From contig JAKASI010000004.1 of assembly GCA_021828185.1 (NCBI GenBank), positions 62,001 through 126,000 of the forward strand: a DNA stretch of 64,000 nt, written 5' to 3'. Below, piece after piece: positions 41,783 to 51,488 of the stretch; position 1 is the stretch's first letter; each line of letters begins with the position of its first letter. Position numbers and translations under genes: made by a program. The notes beneath the pieces are model-generated. The model was not told the origin of the DNA. It saw only the letters and a list, made by a program, of their open reading frames with translations, and searched no databases. The DNA is from an archaeon. Lineage in GTDB: Archaea > Thermoproteota > Nitrososphaeria > Nitrososphaerales > UBA183.

Positions 41783-42430
41783 ATGATTGCCAAAGCGAAG
41801 AGCTCGTTCCCCGGACGCTCGGCCAAGACCATCTTGGTGCTCCTATTCCTCGCATCGGCAATTGCCGCCAGTGCGACCGTGTACACCTTCTTCTACACCA
41901 ATGCGACCGGGACGGTGAGGGCTCCCGACGTCACCCTCGCTGCAGGAACCGACAACAGCGGGACCTGCTCAGCTTACCCCTGCGCGACCGTGTCGATATC
42001 GGGCACATCAGACACTGCTACCGTGACGCTCAGCCTCTTCAAGGCGGATGCAGCCTTCTCCCCGCCCCCCTCTACATACTACACCAACCTTGTCCAGATC
42101 AAGGACGCCAACAACGCTCACAGCATCCAAAGCATTTCGATTACAAACGTTGCATGCTCCAACGCTGGGGGCTGCTCAGTTGACCTGGGGTCAGTCACGG
42201 TCTACTACTGCACCGCGCAGTGCACCTTCGACTCTAACGGCGGCGTGAGCGGAGGGACACAGGTCGGGCACTACACCTTCACATCTGCCGCGAGCGGCTC
42301 CATAGGCGGCACATTCCCGGTGAGCATAGCGGCCTCTGCGACCCAGTACGTCGAAGTGGTGGCTTACGCCGGGAGCGGCGCCACGGCGGGGGACACTGTC
42401 AGCTTCAAGGTGGCCATGCAATGGGTCTAG
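41783..42430 (+). CDS. TasA/AbpA-like secreted fibre subunit
   Basis: A 215-residue protein. Signal segment TILVLLFLASAIAASATVYT, then FFYTNATGTVRAPDVTLAAG, NSGTCSAYPCATVSI, STYYTNLVQIKDANNAHSIQ, VTVYYC, and TQYVEVVAYAGSGATAGD, ending FKVAMQWV. It is the clearest member of the family in the window, 3 nt after the polytopic protein gene. The overlapping ATG of the next gene (10-bp overlap) indicates one operon. Confidence 0.75.
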   Translation: MIAKAKSSFPGRSAKTILVLLFLASAIAASATVYTFFYTNATGTVRAPDVTLAAGTDNSGTCSAYPCATVSISGTSDTATVTLSLFKADAAFSPPPSTYYTNLVQIKDANNAHSIQSISITNVACSNAGGCSVDLGSVTVYYCTAQCTFDSNGGVSGGTQVGHYTFTSAASGSIGGTFPVSIAASATQYVEVVAYAGSGATAGDTVSFKVAMQWV

Positions 42431-43476
42431 ATCGTACGAAGACGAGGCATAGGGGTGCCTCCCTGACTGCGGTCGTGTTCATCCTGGCAGTCTTGATGGC
42501 TGCTTCTGTCCCAGCCGCTGCCTCTGTCTACGACTACGTCTACTCGAGCAACACAGGCACAGTAAGGGCTCCGACGGTGACCCTCGGAACTGGCACGGCT
42601 GGGACCTCTTCGATTTCGTCGGTCGCGCCCGACGCGGCTACGGTAGCAGTCACGGCGGGTTTGGTCTTCTACGAGAGTGCCAACGCAGACACTTCTTGCA
42701 CCTCCCCTTCGCCCGACACTGCGCTCACCGCTCCGGGGACTTCCGGGTCGATTACATTCAACAAGGGAACCACCGCTTGCCTCTGGTCGGCCCAACTCAC
42801 GGCAGGCTCGACGCTTTATGCATTGAACTGGGTGACTGATTTCTGGCTTTCTGCAGACGCTGCAAAATTCGGGATAAACGTCGTTGTGTATGTCACCGAT
42901 TCGGCAGGGACCCATCAGGGGAGCGCAATATTCAGCGGCACAACTTCGGCCATTGCCACTAAGAACGTGATGCAGGAGCTCAGGGACACATTCGTTGGCG
43001 TTGCGGCAACGGTCCCGGCCAACGGGTACATCGAGCTGATTCTGACTCCTCCTTCGGCGGGTGGGACCCCCAAGTCTTGGACCATCTACTGGGGCGCCGG
43101 TCAGCTCACCAACTTCGCCACTCCCAGCAACTACAACTACGTCCTCGCCATCACTAACGGCGCAGCCGCAACCTGGAGCGTCAGCCTGGGAGTCGCTTCG
43201 TCCTCGCTCCTGACGAGGCTCTCGAACTTCACGATATCCCTTGCGACAACTCCAGTGAACAAGCAGGTCATCATAGCAGGCGGTTCTGTCACGCAGAGCG
43301 GCGGCACAGCCGTCACCCTGGGGGCGACGGGTACCCTGAACATCGCGGTCGGAGGGGTCGGGAACGCGATTCCTACAGGCTCCAACACACCATCGGTCGT
43401 GACCGTCTCACTGAAGGTGCTGTCAAGTTCCAGCACGGTCTTTGCCCAGTACACCATCTTGTTCAGTGTGTACTAG
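42421..43476 (+). CDS. larger secreted protein of the fibre cluster
   Basis: A 351-residue secreted protein with the same N-terminal plan as the fibre subunits: signal segment TAVVFILAVLMAASVPAAAS, then VYDYVYSSNTGTVRAPTVTL. The body is larger and Ser/Thr/Gly-rich, with beta-type regions (TIYWGAGQLTNFATPSNYNY) and no C-terminal anchor. Being last in the operon and longer, it could be a minor, tip or base subunit, analogous to TapA in Bacillus; this is inference from position and size. ATG 42421 overlaps the previous gene. Confidence 0.65.
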   Translation: MGLDRTKTRHRGASLTAVVFILAVLMAASVPAAASVYDYVYSSNTGTVRAPTVTLGTGTAGTSSISSVAPDAATVAVTAGLVFYESANADTSCTSPSPDTALTAPGTSGSITFNKGTTACLWSAQLTAGSTLYALNWVTDFWLSADAAKFGINVVVYVTDSAGTHQGSAIFSGTTSAIATKNVMQELRDTFVGVAATVPANGYIELILTPPSAGGTPKSWTIYWGAGQLTNFATPSNYNYVLAITNGAAATWSVSLGVASSSLLTRLSNFTISLATTPVNKQVIIAGGSVTQSGGTAVTLGATGTLNIAVGGVGNAIPTGSNTPSVVTVSLKVLSSSSTVFAQYTILFSVY

Positions 43477-43521
43477 GTGAAGTCCTTTAATGTCGTCTGT
43501 GCGGGTTCGAATTCCATTCAA

Positions 43522-44320
43522 TTGAGGAACAACAAGGACGTCCTGACGCTGCAGAGGGAAGAAGAAGCCAAGCTTTTTCTCGTCGCACTCCAGCTGAAGA
43601 ACCAGGTCGGGGCAGTAGCAGACGTCACCGGGCGCCTCGAGGAGGGCAGGTTCAACCTGCTGTCGGCCTTCATGTCTACCCCCGACCCGGACGGATTCGG
43701 GAACTTCAGTTTCTTCGCCGAGTCCGCGAAGAGGGGAGTGATGCCGGCAGACCTTAGGAGCGTCCTAGAAAAGTCCAAGTTCGTCGCCGAGATAAGAATC
43801 AAGCAAAGCCCACAAAGGCCTTCTCGTCGACTCTCTGAACTTCCCGGTGAGCTGGAACACCGGCGACAGGGTCATCATGCTCAGGACAGAGTTTTTCACA
43901 GCCATGGAAGACGGAATCCGTAGGCTCTTCGAGACCGGAGCCGACGTCGTCCTCTACGAGATGGGATACCACCACGGGGAACCGACCTGGAAGAACCTTC
44001 TGAGATCGTACGAGGTGAAGACGCTAGATGACCTCCAAGAAGTCCTTGCAATCTACACCGCCAACGGATGGGGGGTGCCCGAGGCGGTGTCGTTGGATCT
44101 TGCAGCCCGGACTGCGGAAGTGAAGTTCACCGAGAACTTCGAATGCACCCTCAAGGAGGGTCAGACGAGCGCAGGGTCCAACTTCGTCCGTGGCCACCTG
44201 AGCGGACTGTTCGAGATTGTCCTGGGGTCGAAGGTAGAGGTGAGCGAGACAAACTGCGTCGCGAAAGGGGATTGGACCTGCACCTTCAGAGTAGCCTCCC
44301 GGTCGAAGCCTCCGTTCTAG
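43522..44320 (+). pseudogene. ACT-like plus V4R sensor protein split by a frameshift
   Basis: Two frames form one protein. The first (TTG 43522; an upstream GTG at 43477 is less likely) gives an ACT-like domain (FLVALQLKNQVGAVADVTGR) up to VAEIRIK. From about 43805 a second frame continues KAHKGLLVDSLNFPVSWNTG and a V4R domain (FFTAMEDGIRRLFETGADVV, then ENFECTLKEG and AKGDWTCTFRV). V4R domains bind hydrophobic or small ligands and often control transcription. The break is one nucleotide, near atcaagcaaagccc. If it is an assembly error, the gene is an intact sensor. Confidence 0.65.
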
Positions 44321-44475
44321 GCCGAATTCGTTAGGGTCTGTTTCATAATTCGCGAAATGGTGCCCGGCTCCGTCTATGCTTATTACCAAATCAAACCGAG
44401 GCTGGATTCCTCCAAGGTTGAGTCTCTTCATCCAAGCTCCGCCCTCCCTCCCAGGGCCCTGCGAGTGGAGAGAAC

Positions 44476-45825
44476 ATGGCTAGCTTCCTTCAGCCGGTGG
44501 CCGAGCCTCTCGTCTACCTGGCAGCCTTGGCCATCACTCTCGCCTCTGGGACCCTGGTCTACAGGCAGCGGCTGACCGCCTACCATGTCGTGAGGAGCTT
44601 TGTACTTGGGGTCTACGTCCTGATCACCTTCATGATGCTCCTCGACCTGTACCGGGTCACCCTCGGCACAGTAGGTTTCATCCCGGCTTTCGCTGGGGTC
44701 AGCATCGGCCTCGGCCTCCTGCAGTGCGTGTTGCTGCTGGCAGCAGCGCAGGTCGTGTATCTCAGTCCGACGGCGACCTACCGGGACTTCGGGTCGGTGC
44801 TGGCAAAGCGTCGGGGGCACGCGGCCCTGCTGGTCGCCTTCATCGCCCTAGCGGCCTTCGCGGAAATCTATGCCGCCTTCGTCTCGCCGGTATCGTCGGG
44901 GCTCGTCACGGACTTCGCCGGGAACAAGGTCCCTTCGATGCGCGTCGGGGCAGACCTCATCCCCCTGGTGATCGGGCTCTTCTCCTTCTTCCTGGTCTAT
45001 CCCACCGCCCTCATGCTCCTCGGTTCATCTAAGGTCAAGGAAAGCCGGCTGAGGTCGAGTATTGTCGGGCTGGCTCTGGGGTGGGCTACGGTGTCCGCCA
45101 TCTACGTCTTTGCCGAGGTATATGCCTGGGACCTGAAGGTCGACGCCACAGGTCTCATGTATCTGGCAAACGCTGTGATCTTCTATGTGGTGATAAGGAA
45201 CTTCAGGCGTTCGGCATCCCTGGCTGGCTTTGTCGAGCATGGGGTCCCGGTGCCAACCCGAGGGACCGCTCCAAACGAGAGCATGTCGCCCCTCACCGGC
45301 GCGCTCGCAGGGAAGAAGCTCTTGTATGAGGTGGACCCATCCCTCTCCTACGACCGTAGCCTCCGTCAGACCCTCGAGGAGCTCGCCTGGGCAGGGCACG
45401 CAGTCTTCGTCTTCACCCCGAAGTCGAGCCCGCTTCACAACACGCTCTCGGGTGGGACCGGTCTGAAGTTCTTCCTGTCTTCCCTCGGGATCTCCTACGT
45501 GAAGGTCTCGGAGAAGACCGGCGAGGTCCTTATCCCCCAGTCTGACACCGCGGTGATCCTCGACGTCGCCGACAAGACTCTCGGTTCGAGGGGAGGGAAG
45601 GTGGTGTTTGTCTTCGACAGCGTCACAGACATGCTGCTGTCCGCCGGCCTGGAGAAGACCTACAAGTTCCTCAAGCAGTTCCTTGAGCTCCTCCACGAGC
45701 CGAGGTCGACCGGGTTCTTCGTCTTCATCAAGGTCGCCCATGGAGACAGGGAGGTGAACCTGCTAAGGGGGATCTTTCCAAACATATACCTCGAAGACAA
45801 GGAAGGGTCGCGCATCATCAAGTGA
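44476..45825 (+). CDS. 7TM protein with DUF835-like C-terminal domain
   Basis: A 449-residue protein: about seven hydrophobic segments in residues 5-250, then a soluble RecA-like domain without an ATP loop (VDPSLSYDRSLRQTLEELAW, VFVFTPKSSPLHNTLSGG, AVILDVADKTL, KVVFVFDSVTDMLLSAGLEK, TYKFLKQFLELL). The C-terminal part matches DUF835-type archaeal domains, related to KaiC folds. The same architecture occurs at 61536 and, broken, at 54249. The membrane half is probably a sensor; partner KaiC-like ATPases lie at 55628 and 59473. Confidence 0.7.
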   Translation: MASFLQPVAEPLVYLAALAITLASGTLVYRQRLTAYHVVRSFVLGVYVLITFMMLLDLYRVTLGTVGFIPAFAGVSIGLGLLQCVLLLAAAQVVYLSPTATYRDFGSVLAKRRGHAALLVAFIALAAFAEIYAAFVSPVSSGLVTDFAGNKVPSMRVGADLIPLVIGLFSFFLVYPTALMLLGSSKVKESRLRSSIVGLALGWATVSAIYVFAEVYAWDLKVDATGLMYLANAVIFYVVIRNFRRSASLAGFVEHGVPVPTRGTAPNESMSPLTGALAGKKLLYEVDPSLSYDRSLRQTLEELAWAGHAVFVFTPKSSPLHNTLSGGTGLKFFLSSLGISYVKVSEKTGEVLIPQSDTAVILDVADKTLGSRGGKVVFVFDSVTDMLLSAGLEKTYKFLKQFLELLHEPRSTGFFVFIKVAHGDREVNLLRGIFPNIYLEDKEGSRIIK

Positions 45826-45916
45826 CCATCCCCTGTTCGAAAACCAGCGAAAACCGGGGTCTTCTGACCGCCAGGGCTCTGCGAGGTCCGCCTCGGCCCT
45901 TTGCCACCTGAGCGGC

Positions 45917-46939
45917 TCAGAGGAGCGCGGGGATGAACGCGAGCACCCCCACCATGAACTGCAGTCCGATGGTCCGCTTAACCGAGACCCCTGACCTGGC
46001 AGCCATCTGAAGGGCAAGCAGGTTGGCGAAGGACGCGATGGGGCCGAGGTTCCCGGCAAGACCTGCGATGGCAGCTATCTTGGGGGCAACGGCGGCAGTC
46101 ACCCCCGACGTGTTGATCAGAAGCTGGGTCGCCGGTACGTTGCTGATGAAATTCGACACCACCCCCATGAAGAGCCCCGAATACGGCTGGTCCCCCCTCG
46201 CGGCCGGAAGCACGTACGGCACCAGCTCGGGGAGCAGGAAGTAGGACACCACAGTTATCGACGCGACGAAGACGCACAGAGTCAAGAGGGCCCTGACGTC
46301 GTATTCCAGCCCCACCCGCATCAGGTTCCTGCGGTTGAAGAGAAATCCTGCGGCGAACCCGATGCCGAGGGAGACGTAGGACGCCAGGCCGAACGCGTCC
46401 GCGACCAGGACGACCAGGGTAACCAGCGTCAGGTAGAAGGCCGGGGCCAGCGAGCCGACGGGCCCGCCCGGTTCTCTCGGCCCCTTCAGGCGCAGAGCAA
46501 GGGGGACGAGGGCTGCCGCGCCGATGGCCGCCGAAGCAAGGACGAAGGGCCAGGTCCCTTCGACGAAGGCTGAGAACCCGACCCCCGACGAGGTCCAGAG
46601 GAGTATGTTCTGGGGGTTGCCGATGGGGGTCAGCGAGCTCGAGATGTTGGTGAAGGTGATCTCTGCGACTATGAGAGGGGCGGCGTCGAGGCGGTACTGC
46701 TTCGCGTACTTGATGAGGGCCGGGGTCAGGATGAGGACCAGGACGTCGTTTAGGATGAACGGGGAGACGACGAACGTGAGCAGGGCCACCGCGAAGAGTA
46801 TCCCGAGCCTGGGCTCGAGCGCAGCCAGGAGTCTCCTGAGGAAGGCGTACCCGTCCATCGCCCTGAACTGGGCTGCGACTCCGAAGAGGAAGGCAAGCGA
46901 CAGGTAGATCGCGGGGTCGAAGAGGGTGGCCAGCGGCAC
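45917..46939 (-). CDS. ArsB/NhaD-type anion or sodium transporter
   Basis: A 340-residue membrane protein of the ion transporter superfamily with about 10 hydrophobic segments. Diagnostic: SPFILNDVLVLILTPALIKY, ITFTNISSSLTPIGNPQN, and the second-half VVSNFISNVPATQLLINTSG, typical of ArsB/NhaD/CitM re-entrant loops. Direction and substrate (arsenite, Na+/H+ or carboxylates) cannot be told. It follows the glycosyltransferase gene by 4 bp on the same strand. Start ATG 46939. Confidence 0.85.
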   Translation of the reverse strand: MPLATLFDPAIYLSLAFLFGVAAQFRAMDGYAFLRRLLAALEPRLGILFAVALLTFVVSPFILNDVLVLILTPALIKYAKQYRLDAAPLIVAEITFTNISSSLTPIGNPQNILLWTSSGVGFSAFVEGTWPFVLASAAIGAAALVPLALRLKGPREPGGPVGSLAPAFYLTLVTLVVLVADAFGLASYVSLGIGFAAGFLFNRRNLMRVGLEYDVRALLTLCVFVASITVVSYFLLPELVPYVLPAARGDQPYSGLFMGVVSNFISNVPATQLLINTSGVTAAVAPKIAAIAGLAGNLGPIASFANLLALQMAARSGVSVKRTIGLQFMVGVLAFIPALL

Positions 46940-46943
46940 CGAC

Positions 46944-48926
46944 CTAGTGGCCCAGGAGGGACCGCACCGCGACCGGGAGGAACGCCTTGTCTGGGAAGTA
47001 GATCAAGAAGAAGACGAACACCATGGCGACGTAGACGTACAACAGCCACTTCGGGAACCAGCTCCTCGAGGTCCAGTAGGCCGCTCCTAGGGCGACCGCC
47101 GGGATCCCGGGGACAAAGTAGAACGGGTAAGTGACCCTCTCGGCGAGCAGTAGGAACAGGTAGGGGACGTAGGACCAGAGGAACAGAATCAGGGCCAGCC
47201 CGGCGAACCTGACGTCCCCCGGCATCCCCTGCGGCTCAGCGGGCGTTGCGGCCTGCTGCGCGGCCGGTTCCGATCCCTGAGCCTCTGGCACCCCCTTCCC
47301 CCTCTTCAGCCACCTGTATAGGGCGTACGCCGCCAGGGGGACCCAGATGTATACGGTCCAGGTCTCGAGGAAGTTCGTCACCCCATAGTACGCTATCTCC
47401 TGGTAGCTCCCACCCTGGCAGACCCCGTTCACCGACTCAGGGCAGACGGTGACCGCGAAGTAGGTTATGGGGCTGTAGTAGGTCAGCCAGTCGGTGGGGA
47501 GGATAGGCGGCCCGCCGGGGTCGTTGGGGTACTTGCACCAGTACCCCACGCTGTGGGGCCCGCCCTGGCATTCGAGGTAGTGGGCAGTGAGCCCCGACCC
47601 ATAGCAGAGGATGTATCCGACCTGCTGCACGAAGGTGTTCCCGTTCATGGCGCAGTAGGTCGTCCCTGCCGCCGATGGCGATACCAGCGCGTAGTCGTAG
47701 GCCTCCAGCCCCACCGAGAAGACCAGCACGACGACGATACTGACCTTCGCTACGGTCTTCATCCTCTCCCTGTAGTTCCCTCCCTCAAAGAAGAACACAT
47801 AGGTGGCGAACGCCAGGGCGAAGAACAGCGCTGTCTCCTTTGCCAGGGCCGAGACCCCTATTAGCACCCCGGCGAGGACGTGCCTGTCGAGCTTCCATAT
47901 CCGGAGGTTGGCGAAGTACACGAAGAAGGCCGCTAGCCCGAAGAACACCTCGGGGATGTCTAGGAGCCCTCCGCTCGACTGGGAGAAGAACATCACGTCG
48001 AGGGCGAGGAACGTCGCGGACAGGTATGCGACCTTCTTGTCCCCTGACACCTTCCACGCAATTCCGAAGAGGAGCGGTATGCTGAACGTACCGAGCAGCG
48101 CGGGCATCACCCTCCACCCGGCCGCGTCGTACTCTCCAAAGGCAGCCATCCCGGCAGCCAGGAGCGCAGGGACCAGGGGAGGATGCTCGAGGTGGCAGTC
48201 GGAGGGGGCGCCGTTCCCGGTCGAGCAGTGCTGGCCTGCGAGGATCCCCATCCCCTCCGGGACGTAGAAGACTTCGTCCATGATGCAACCGTAGTCCCTC
48301 TTGCCCGTATCGTAGCAGGTGAGATACTGGTAGGAGATGGTCACCTCCGTGGTGTTCGAGGTCGGGAGACGCCAGACCCCGGTCGCGGACGTCCCGGGCT
48401 CGAGCGGGGATGAGTGCGAGGGGGGCGAGGTGCTCCACCCCCCCGGAAGGGGTACTCCCCCTGCCGAGACGTCCGCCTGGGCAATCGCGTTCCCCCCGCT
48501 GACTTCGAGGTTCAGGGACAGGTTGGCCCCCGCCGCCGAGGAGCCAACAGTAATCTGGTTGTCGTTGAAGCTCGACCCCACCTGGCCCGTGAGGATCCCG
48601 TGGGCCGTCGCCGCCGGATCATTGATGATGAAGGCGTGCGCGAGGAGGGTCGCAAGAGTGATGGCGACAATGAATGCAACAGCCCGCCTGTGGCCGGGAA
48701 AGGCGAGCCATGCGTGGGCCACCCCCGTCAATAGCGATGCGGCAGCAAGAACGCCGAGCGCGGCCCCGAGGGCATCTGCTGGGGCGACCAGGGCGCCATC
48801 GGAAGACAGGGTGTGGACGTACATCACGGCCAGGAAGGCGGCAAGGTCTGTGAACGAGAGTGCGACGAGGACCCTCAGCGGCCTCCGCAGCGAGTTGTTC
48901 GCAGGGCCTGCACCCCCAACTTGCAT
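46944..48926 (-). CDS. GT-C type membrane glycosyltransferase (PMT/ArnT-like)
   Basis: A 660-residue polytopic protein. The luminal loop motif IMDEVFYVPEGMG, then LEHPPLVPALLAAGMAAFGE, is characteristic of GT39/ArnT-type transferases using a polyprenyl-phosphate sugar. About 12 hydrophobic segments surround a large extracytoplasmic insert early on (residues about 120-200). It probably glycosylates surface proteins, consistent with the Ser/Thr-rich stalk protein at 9699. TTTTTTAGC is centred about 26 nt before the ATG at 48926, suggesting a leaderless start. Confidence 0.85.
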   Translation of the reverse strand: MQVGGAGPANNSLRRPLRVLVALSFTDLAAFLAVMYVHTLSSDGALVAPADALGAALGVLAAASLLTGVAHAWLAFPGHRRAVAFIVAITLATLLAHAFIINDPAATAHGILTGQVGSSFNDNQITVGSSAAGANLSLNLEVSGGNAIAQADVSAGGVPLPGGWSTSPPSHSSPLEPGTSATGVWRLPTSNTTEVTISYQYLTCYDTGKRDYGCIMDEVFYVPEGMGILAGQHCSTGNGAPSDCHLEHPPLVPALLAAGMAAFGEYDAAGWRVMPALLGTFSIPLLFGIAWKVSGDKKVAYLSATFLALDVMFFSQSSGGLLDIPEVFFGLAAFFVYFANLRIWKLDRHVLAGVLIGVSALAKETALFFALAFATYVFFFEGGNYRERMKTVAKVSIVVVLVFSVGLEAYDYALVSPSAAGTTYCAMNGNTFVQQVGYILCYGSGLTAHYLECQGGPHSVGYWCKYPNDPGGPPILPTDWLTYYSPITYFAVTVCPESVNGVCQGGSYQEIAYYGVTNFLETWTVYIWVPLAAYALYRWLKRGKGVPEAQGSEPAAQQAATPAEPQGMPGDVRFAGLALILFLWSYVPYLFLLLAERVTYPFYFVPGIPAVALGAAYWTSRSWFPKWLLYVYVAMVFVFFLIYFPDKAFLPVAVRSLLGH

Positions 48927-49047
48927 GTAGCAACGTCTCGGGGACGGCTAAAAAAGGCTCCCAGCCGCATGTGAGGGAATATCCACTGACCAATCTCGAC
49001 CTCAAATCCGGTTAGAATATTAGGCGCAGTGACCGGGTGGCAGTCTG

Positions 49048-50001
49048 ATGTGGGACATCCTCTACCTCATCGACGCTTCTTCGAGTATGGGCGGGCCATC
49101 CAAGCTGAAAGGATCGATGGGGGAGTCCAAGATTGAGGCGGTGAAGAAGGCGATAGCTCAGGTCACCACCGGTCCCCTGCTCCCCTACGGGGCAAGGGTA
49201 GGGGTGATGGCCTTCCGGGCCCCGACCAAGACCCTCGGGATAATCGTCGACACAAAGCAGGCCATGATTCAAGAACCCCTCCAACTGACTCCGATTCAGC
49301 AGCTGCAAGGTGCCCCAGGGCGTCTCGCAGAGGCCCTGAATTCGTTGAAGGTAGGCGGGGGGACGCCGACCGGAGAGGGCCTCAGGGCGGCCGTTGAGAT
49401 GCTGCACCGCCCTGACAACCTTGGGGCGCGCATCAAGCTGACCACACTAGTGACCGACGGCAAGTCCAACTTCGGCCCAAGCCCCGAGTCGCTGCTCGAG
49501 GCCGGGCTGGCAAGGAAGGCAATCATCAACCTAGTCGCGGTCGAGAAGGCTTCCGACAAGAGGGCTTTCGAGACCCTCGCGGCGCGTTCAGGAGGGAAGT
49601 TCAGCGTCGTGGGGGACGTCCCCACCTTGGTGTCGGCCCTCAATCCCCGCATCCCCTACGCCGGCGTGGGCGAGCCCGACCCTCTGATTGGGGAGGCAGA
49701 GCGGGTGTCCAAGGTCCTAAAGATGACCGACAGGTCTTCACCCAGCTACGGGGGGCTCGTCCTCGCAGCCGAGGCGGTCCGTCAGAGGATGGACCGGAGG
49801 CTCCGGGATTTCACAGCTCTCGAAGGAGAGGCGGCCGCTGCTCTCGACTCTGCGGTCAAAGCGGCGCTGAACGACCCGAAGTGGCCTAGGATGTCCATGA
49901 AAGAATTCGCCGACAGGGTCTGGTCCACGGGTGCAGACCTCTCAAAGTTACAGGCCCAGAAGGACGCTTTCAGGCGGGCCATGGGGCCGCTGGCTGTCTA
50001 G
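49048..50001 (+). CDS. von Willebrand factor A-domain protein
   Basis: A 317-residue cytosolic protein. The VWA domain spans about 1-190 with a MIDAS site (LYLIDASSSMGG), the Thr in GGGTPTGEGLRAAVEML and an Asp in LVTDGKSNFG. A helical C-terminal part follows (YGGLVLAAEAVRQRMDRRLR, ending near PLAV). VWA proteins act as metal-dependent adhesion modules, often with MoxR ATPases; none is seen nearby. The ATG at 49048 is about 29 nt after TTAGAATATTAGG. Confidence 0.85.
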   Translation: MWDILYLIDASSSMGGPSKLKGSMGESKIEAVKKAIAQVTTGPLLPYGARVGVMAFRAPTKTLGIIVDTKQAMIQEPLQLTPIQQLQGAPGRLAEALNSLKVGGGTPTGEGLRAAVEMLHRPDNLGARIKLTTLVTDGKSNFGPSPESLLEAGLARKAIINLVAVEKASDKRAFETLAARSGGKFSVVGDVPTLVSALNPRIPYAGVGEPDPLIGEAERVSKVLKMTDRSSPSYGGLVLAAEAVRQRMDRRLRDFTALEGEAAAALDSAVKAALNDPKWPRMSMKEFADRVWSTGADLSKLQAQKDAFRRAMGPLAV

Positions 50002-50050
50002 GCGGCCGCAGGGCGTGGATAGTGCCCGGCGCTGTCTCCGCATTGCACGC

Positions 50051-50062
50051 GGCTTATAGTCC
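50051..50062 (+). promoter_or_regulatory. TATA-like box for the V4R gene
   Basis: GGCTTATAGTCC is centred 25 nt before ATG 50081 and supports this start for the frame-shifted V4R gene. Confidence 0.5.
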
Positions 50063-50080
50063 CCGAGAGAGCGCCCTCCG

Positions 50081-50639
50081 ATGAAGACCGAGTTGGAGCG
50101 TGAGCTGAGACCAGAGTTGATACAAGGAGGAGGGGTGACCACCGGTTCGGTGACCGGCGACCGGCTGGTCGTCCTCTCGGCGCGATTCGTGTGAGGCGAA
50201 GCGGTTCCCCTCGGTTCGCACGGTATTCGCGAAGTTCGCGAAGAATATCGGGGTGTCATACGGCAGCCTGTGGAAGGAGACGGGGATGAACTCGGCCGAG
50301 TCCTTCGGGCTGCTGGCCGAGATGGGGACGAAGGACGGATGGGGGTCAATAATGATTGATGGGAACTTCAAGGAAGGAACCAAAATCCAGGTAGATGTCA
50401 CCGGCTGCGCATCCTGCACCGCCGGGAGCGGGAGCGCCGACTGCAAGTGCGACTTCATGGCAGGGCTCCTGGAAGGGATGGCAGGGACGACTTATGGTAG
50501 AGAGTTCGACTGCCGGCTCACAGAGCGCTCCGGGACGCCGGTTGCGAGATGCACGCTTTCGCTGAACGAGTCGAGTGTCAAGAAGGACGGCAACTGGAAG
50601 ACTGCGACTCCCTTCCGATGGATGCCGGATTCTCAGTAG
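50081..50639 (+). pseudogene. V4R-domain protein split by a frameshift
   Basis: ATG 50081 opens a short frame (TTGSVTGDRLVVLSARFV) that ends at TGA 50198-50200. One nucleotide over, another frame continues EAKRFPSVRTVFAKFAKNIG, then VSYGSLWKETGMNSAESFGL and the typical V4R C-terminal half (GTKIQVDVTGCASC, then CDFMAGLLEGMAGTTYGREF). Joined, they make a V4R protein of about 185 residues with four conserved-looking cysteines. The shift lies at ttcgtgtgaggcg. The GTG at 50253 could start a truncated product. It converges with the regulator at 50633 (7-bp overlap). Confidence 0.65.
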
Positions 50640-51346
50640 GCTGCAGCGCCAGTCTGCTTCCTCTGGATGTTAGAACGCAAGGTCTGGACCTTTATCAGCT
50701 CGACCCCGTATTCCCGCGCCCGCCTGGCAGCCAGTGGACCCGGCTCGGCCTTGTGGACCACGTGCACCTTGATTCCGGTGTCCAGCTGCTTTACGAAGAG
50801 CCCAAGTATTGTCTTGTCATCAGGCTGGGGAGCGAAAACAAACCCATGCAAGGCCCCGCTCGGGTCCTTGGCAACGACCTCGAATTCGTGCTCCACCCCT
50901 GACTTCCCCTGGACGACGCTCGGGAGGATCTTGAACCCGTCGTCTCTCAGTCTGGTCAGCAGTGCTTCCTGCTCTGCTTCTCCAGGAGGGGCGCCGGCCT
51001 TCACTCTCATGGCGTCGGTAATGGCCTTGGTGTCCATGCTCTCGAGCCTGAGATCCCCTAGCCCTTCCTTCAGGGTCAGGTACGCCTCGAGGACCTTGGT
51101 CCCCTTCTCCGTGAGGTGATAGAAGGAAACGTTCCCCTTTTCCTCTCTCCAGACGAGGCCATTGGAGGCCAGGGCATACAGGTACATCAGAAGGGCGTTC
51201 CACGTTAGGTTCGCCCGCTGCATAATCCTCGTGGGCCTCACCGCCCCTTTCGAAATGGCTAGCATGAGGTCGCAGACCATCTCGGTCTTGGAGCGCCTCG
51301 GTGTGGTCCCGTTCCCAGCCAGCTCGTTTTCGAATATGCCTGACAC
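50633..51346 (-). CDS. winged-helix regulator (HTH_45) with a second domain
   Basis: A 237-residue protein. The N-terminal winged helix is HTH_45-like (SKTEMVCDLMLAISKGAVRP, TRIMQRANLTWNALLMYL, FYHLTEKGTKVLEAYL). The C-terminal domain (GVEHEFEVVAKDPSGALHGF, then VFAPQPDDKTILGLFV and GIKVHVVHKAEPGPLAARRA) resembles archaeal nuclease-fold sensor domains, but no catalytic motif is certain. GTG/ATG choice: start at 51346. Diverges from the gene at 51489. Confidence 0.75.
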   Translation of the reverse strand: MSGIFENELAGNGTTPRRSKTEMVCDLMLAISKGAVRPTRIMQRANLTWNALLMYLYALASNGLVWREEKGNVSFYHLTEKGTKVLEAYLTLKEGLGDLRLESMDTKAITDAMRVKAGAPPGEAEQEALLTRLRDDGFKILPSVVQGKSGVEHEFEVVAKDPSGALHGFVFAPQPDDKTILGLFVKQLDTGIKVHVVHKAEPGPLAARRAREYGVELIKVQTLRSNIQRKQTGAAAY

Positions 51347-51488
51347 GAGTGTGCTTCCCTATGTGCAAAGTCGTTCGACAGACCAGATAAGTGCTTTTGC
51401 CGTTTTGCAGAAACCCCATGATATGGTTCTCGAATCTAGGTTCGGGCATCTGCACTCGTTAAATGCGGCCCCCTATCCGGACAGGGCT

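Noticed and set aside
43495..43520. GGGTTCGAATTCC resembling a tRNA T-loop
   Set aside because: Flanking arms do not pair as a T-stem and the rest of a tRNA is missing.
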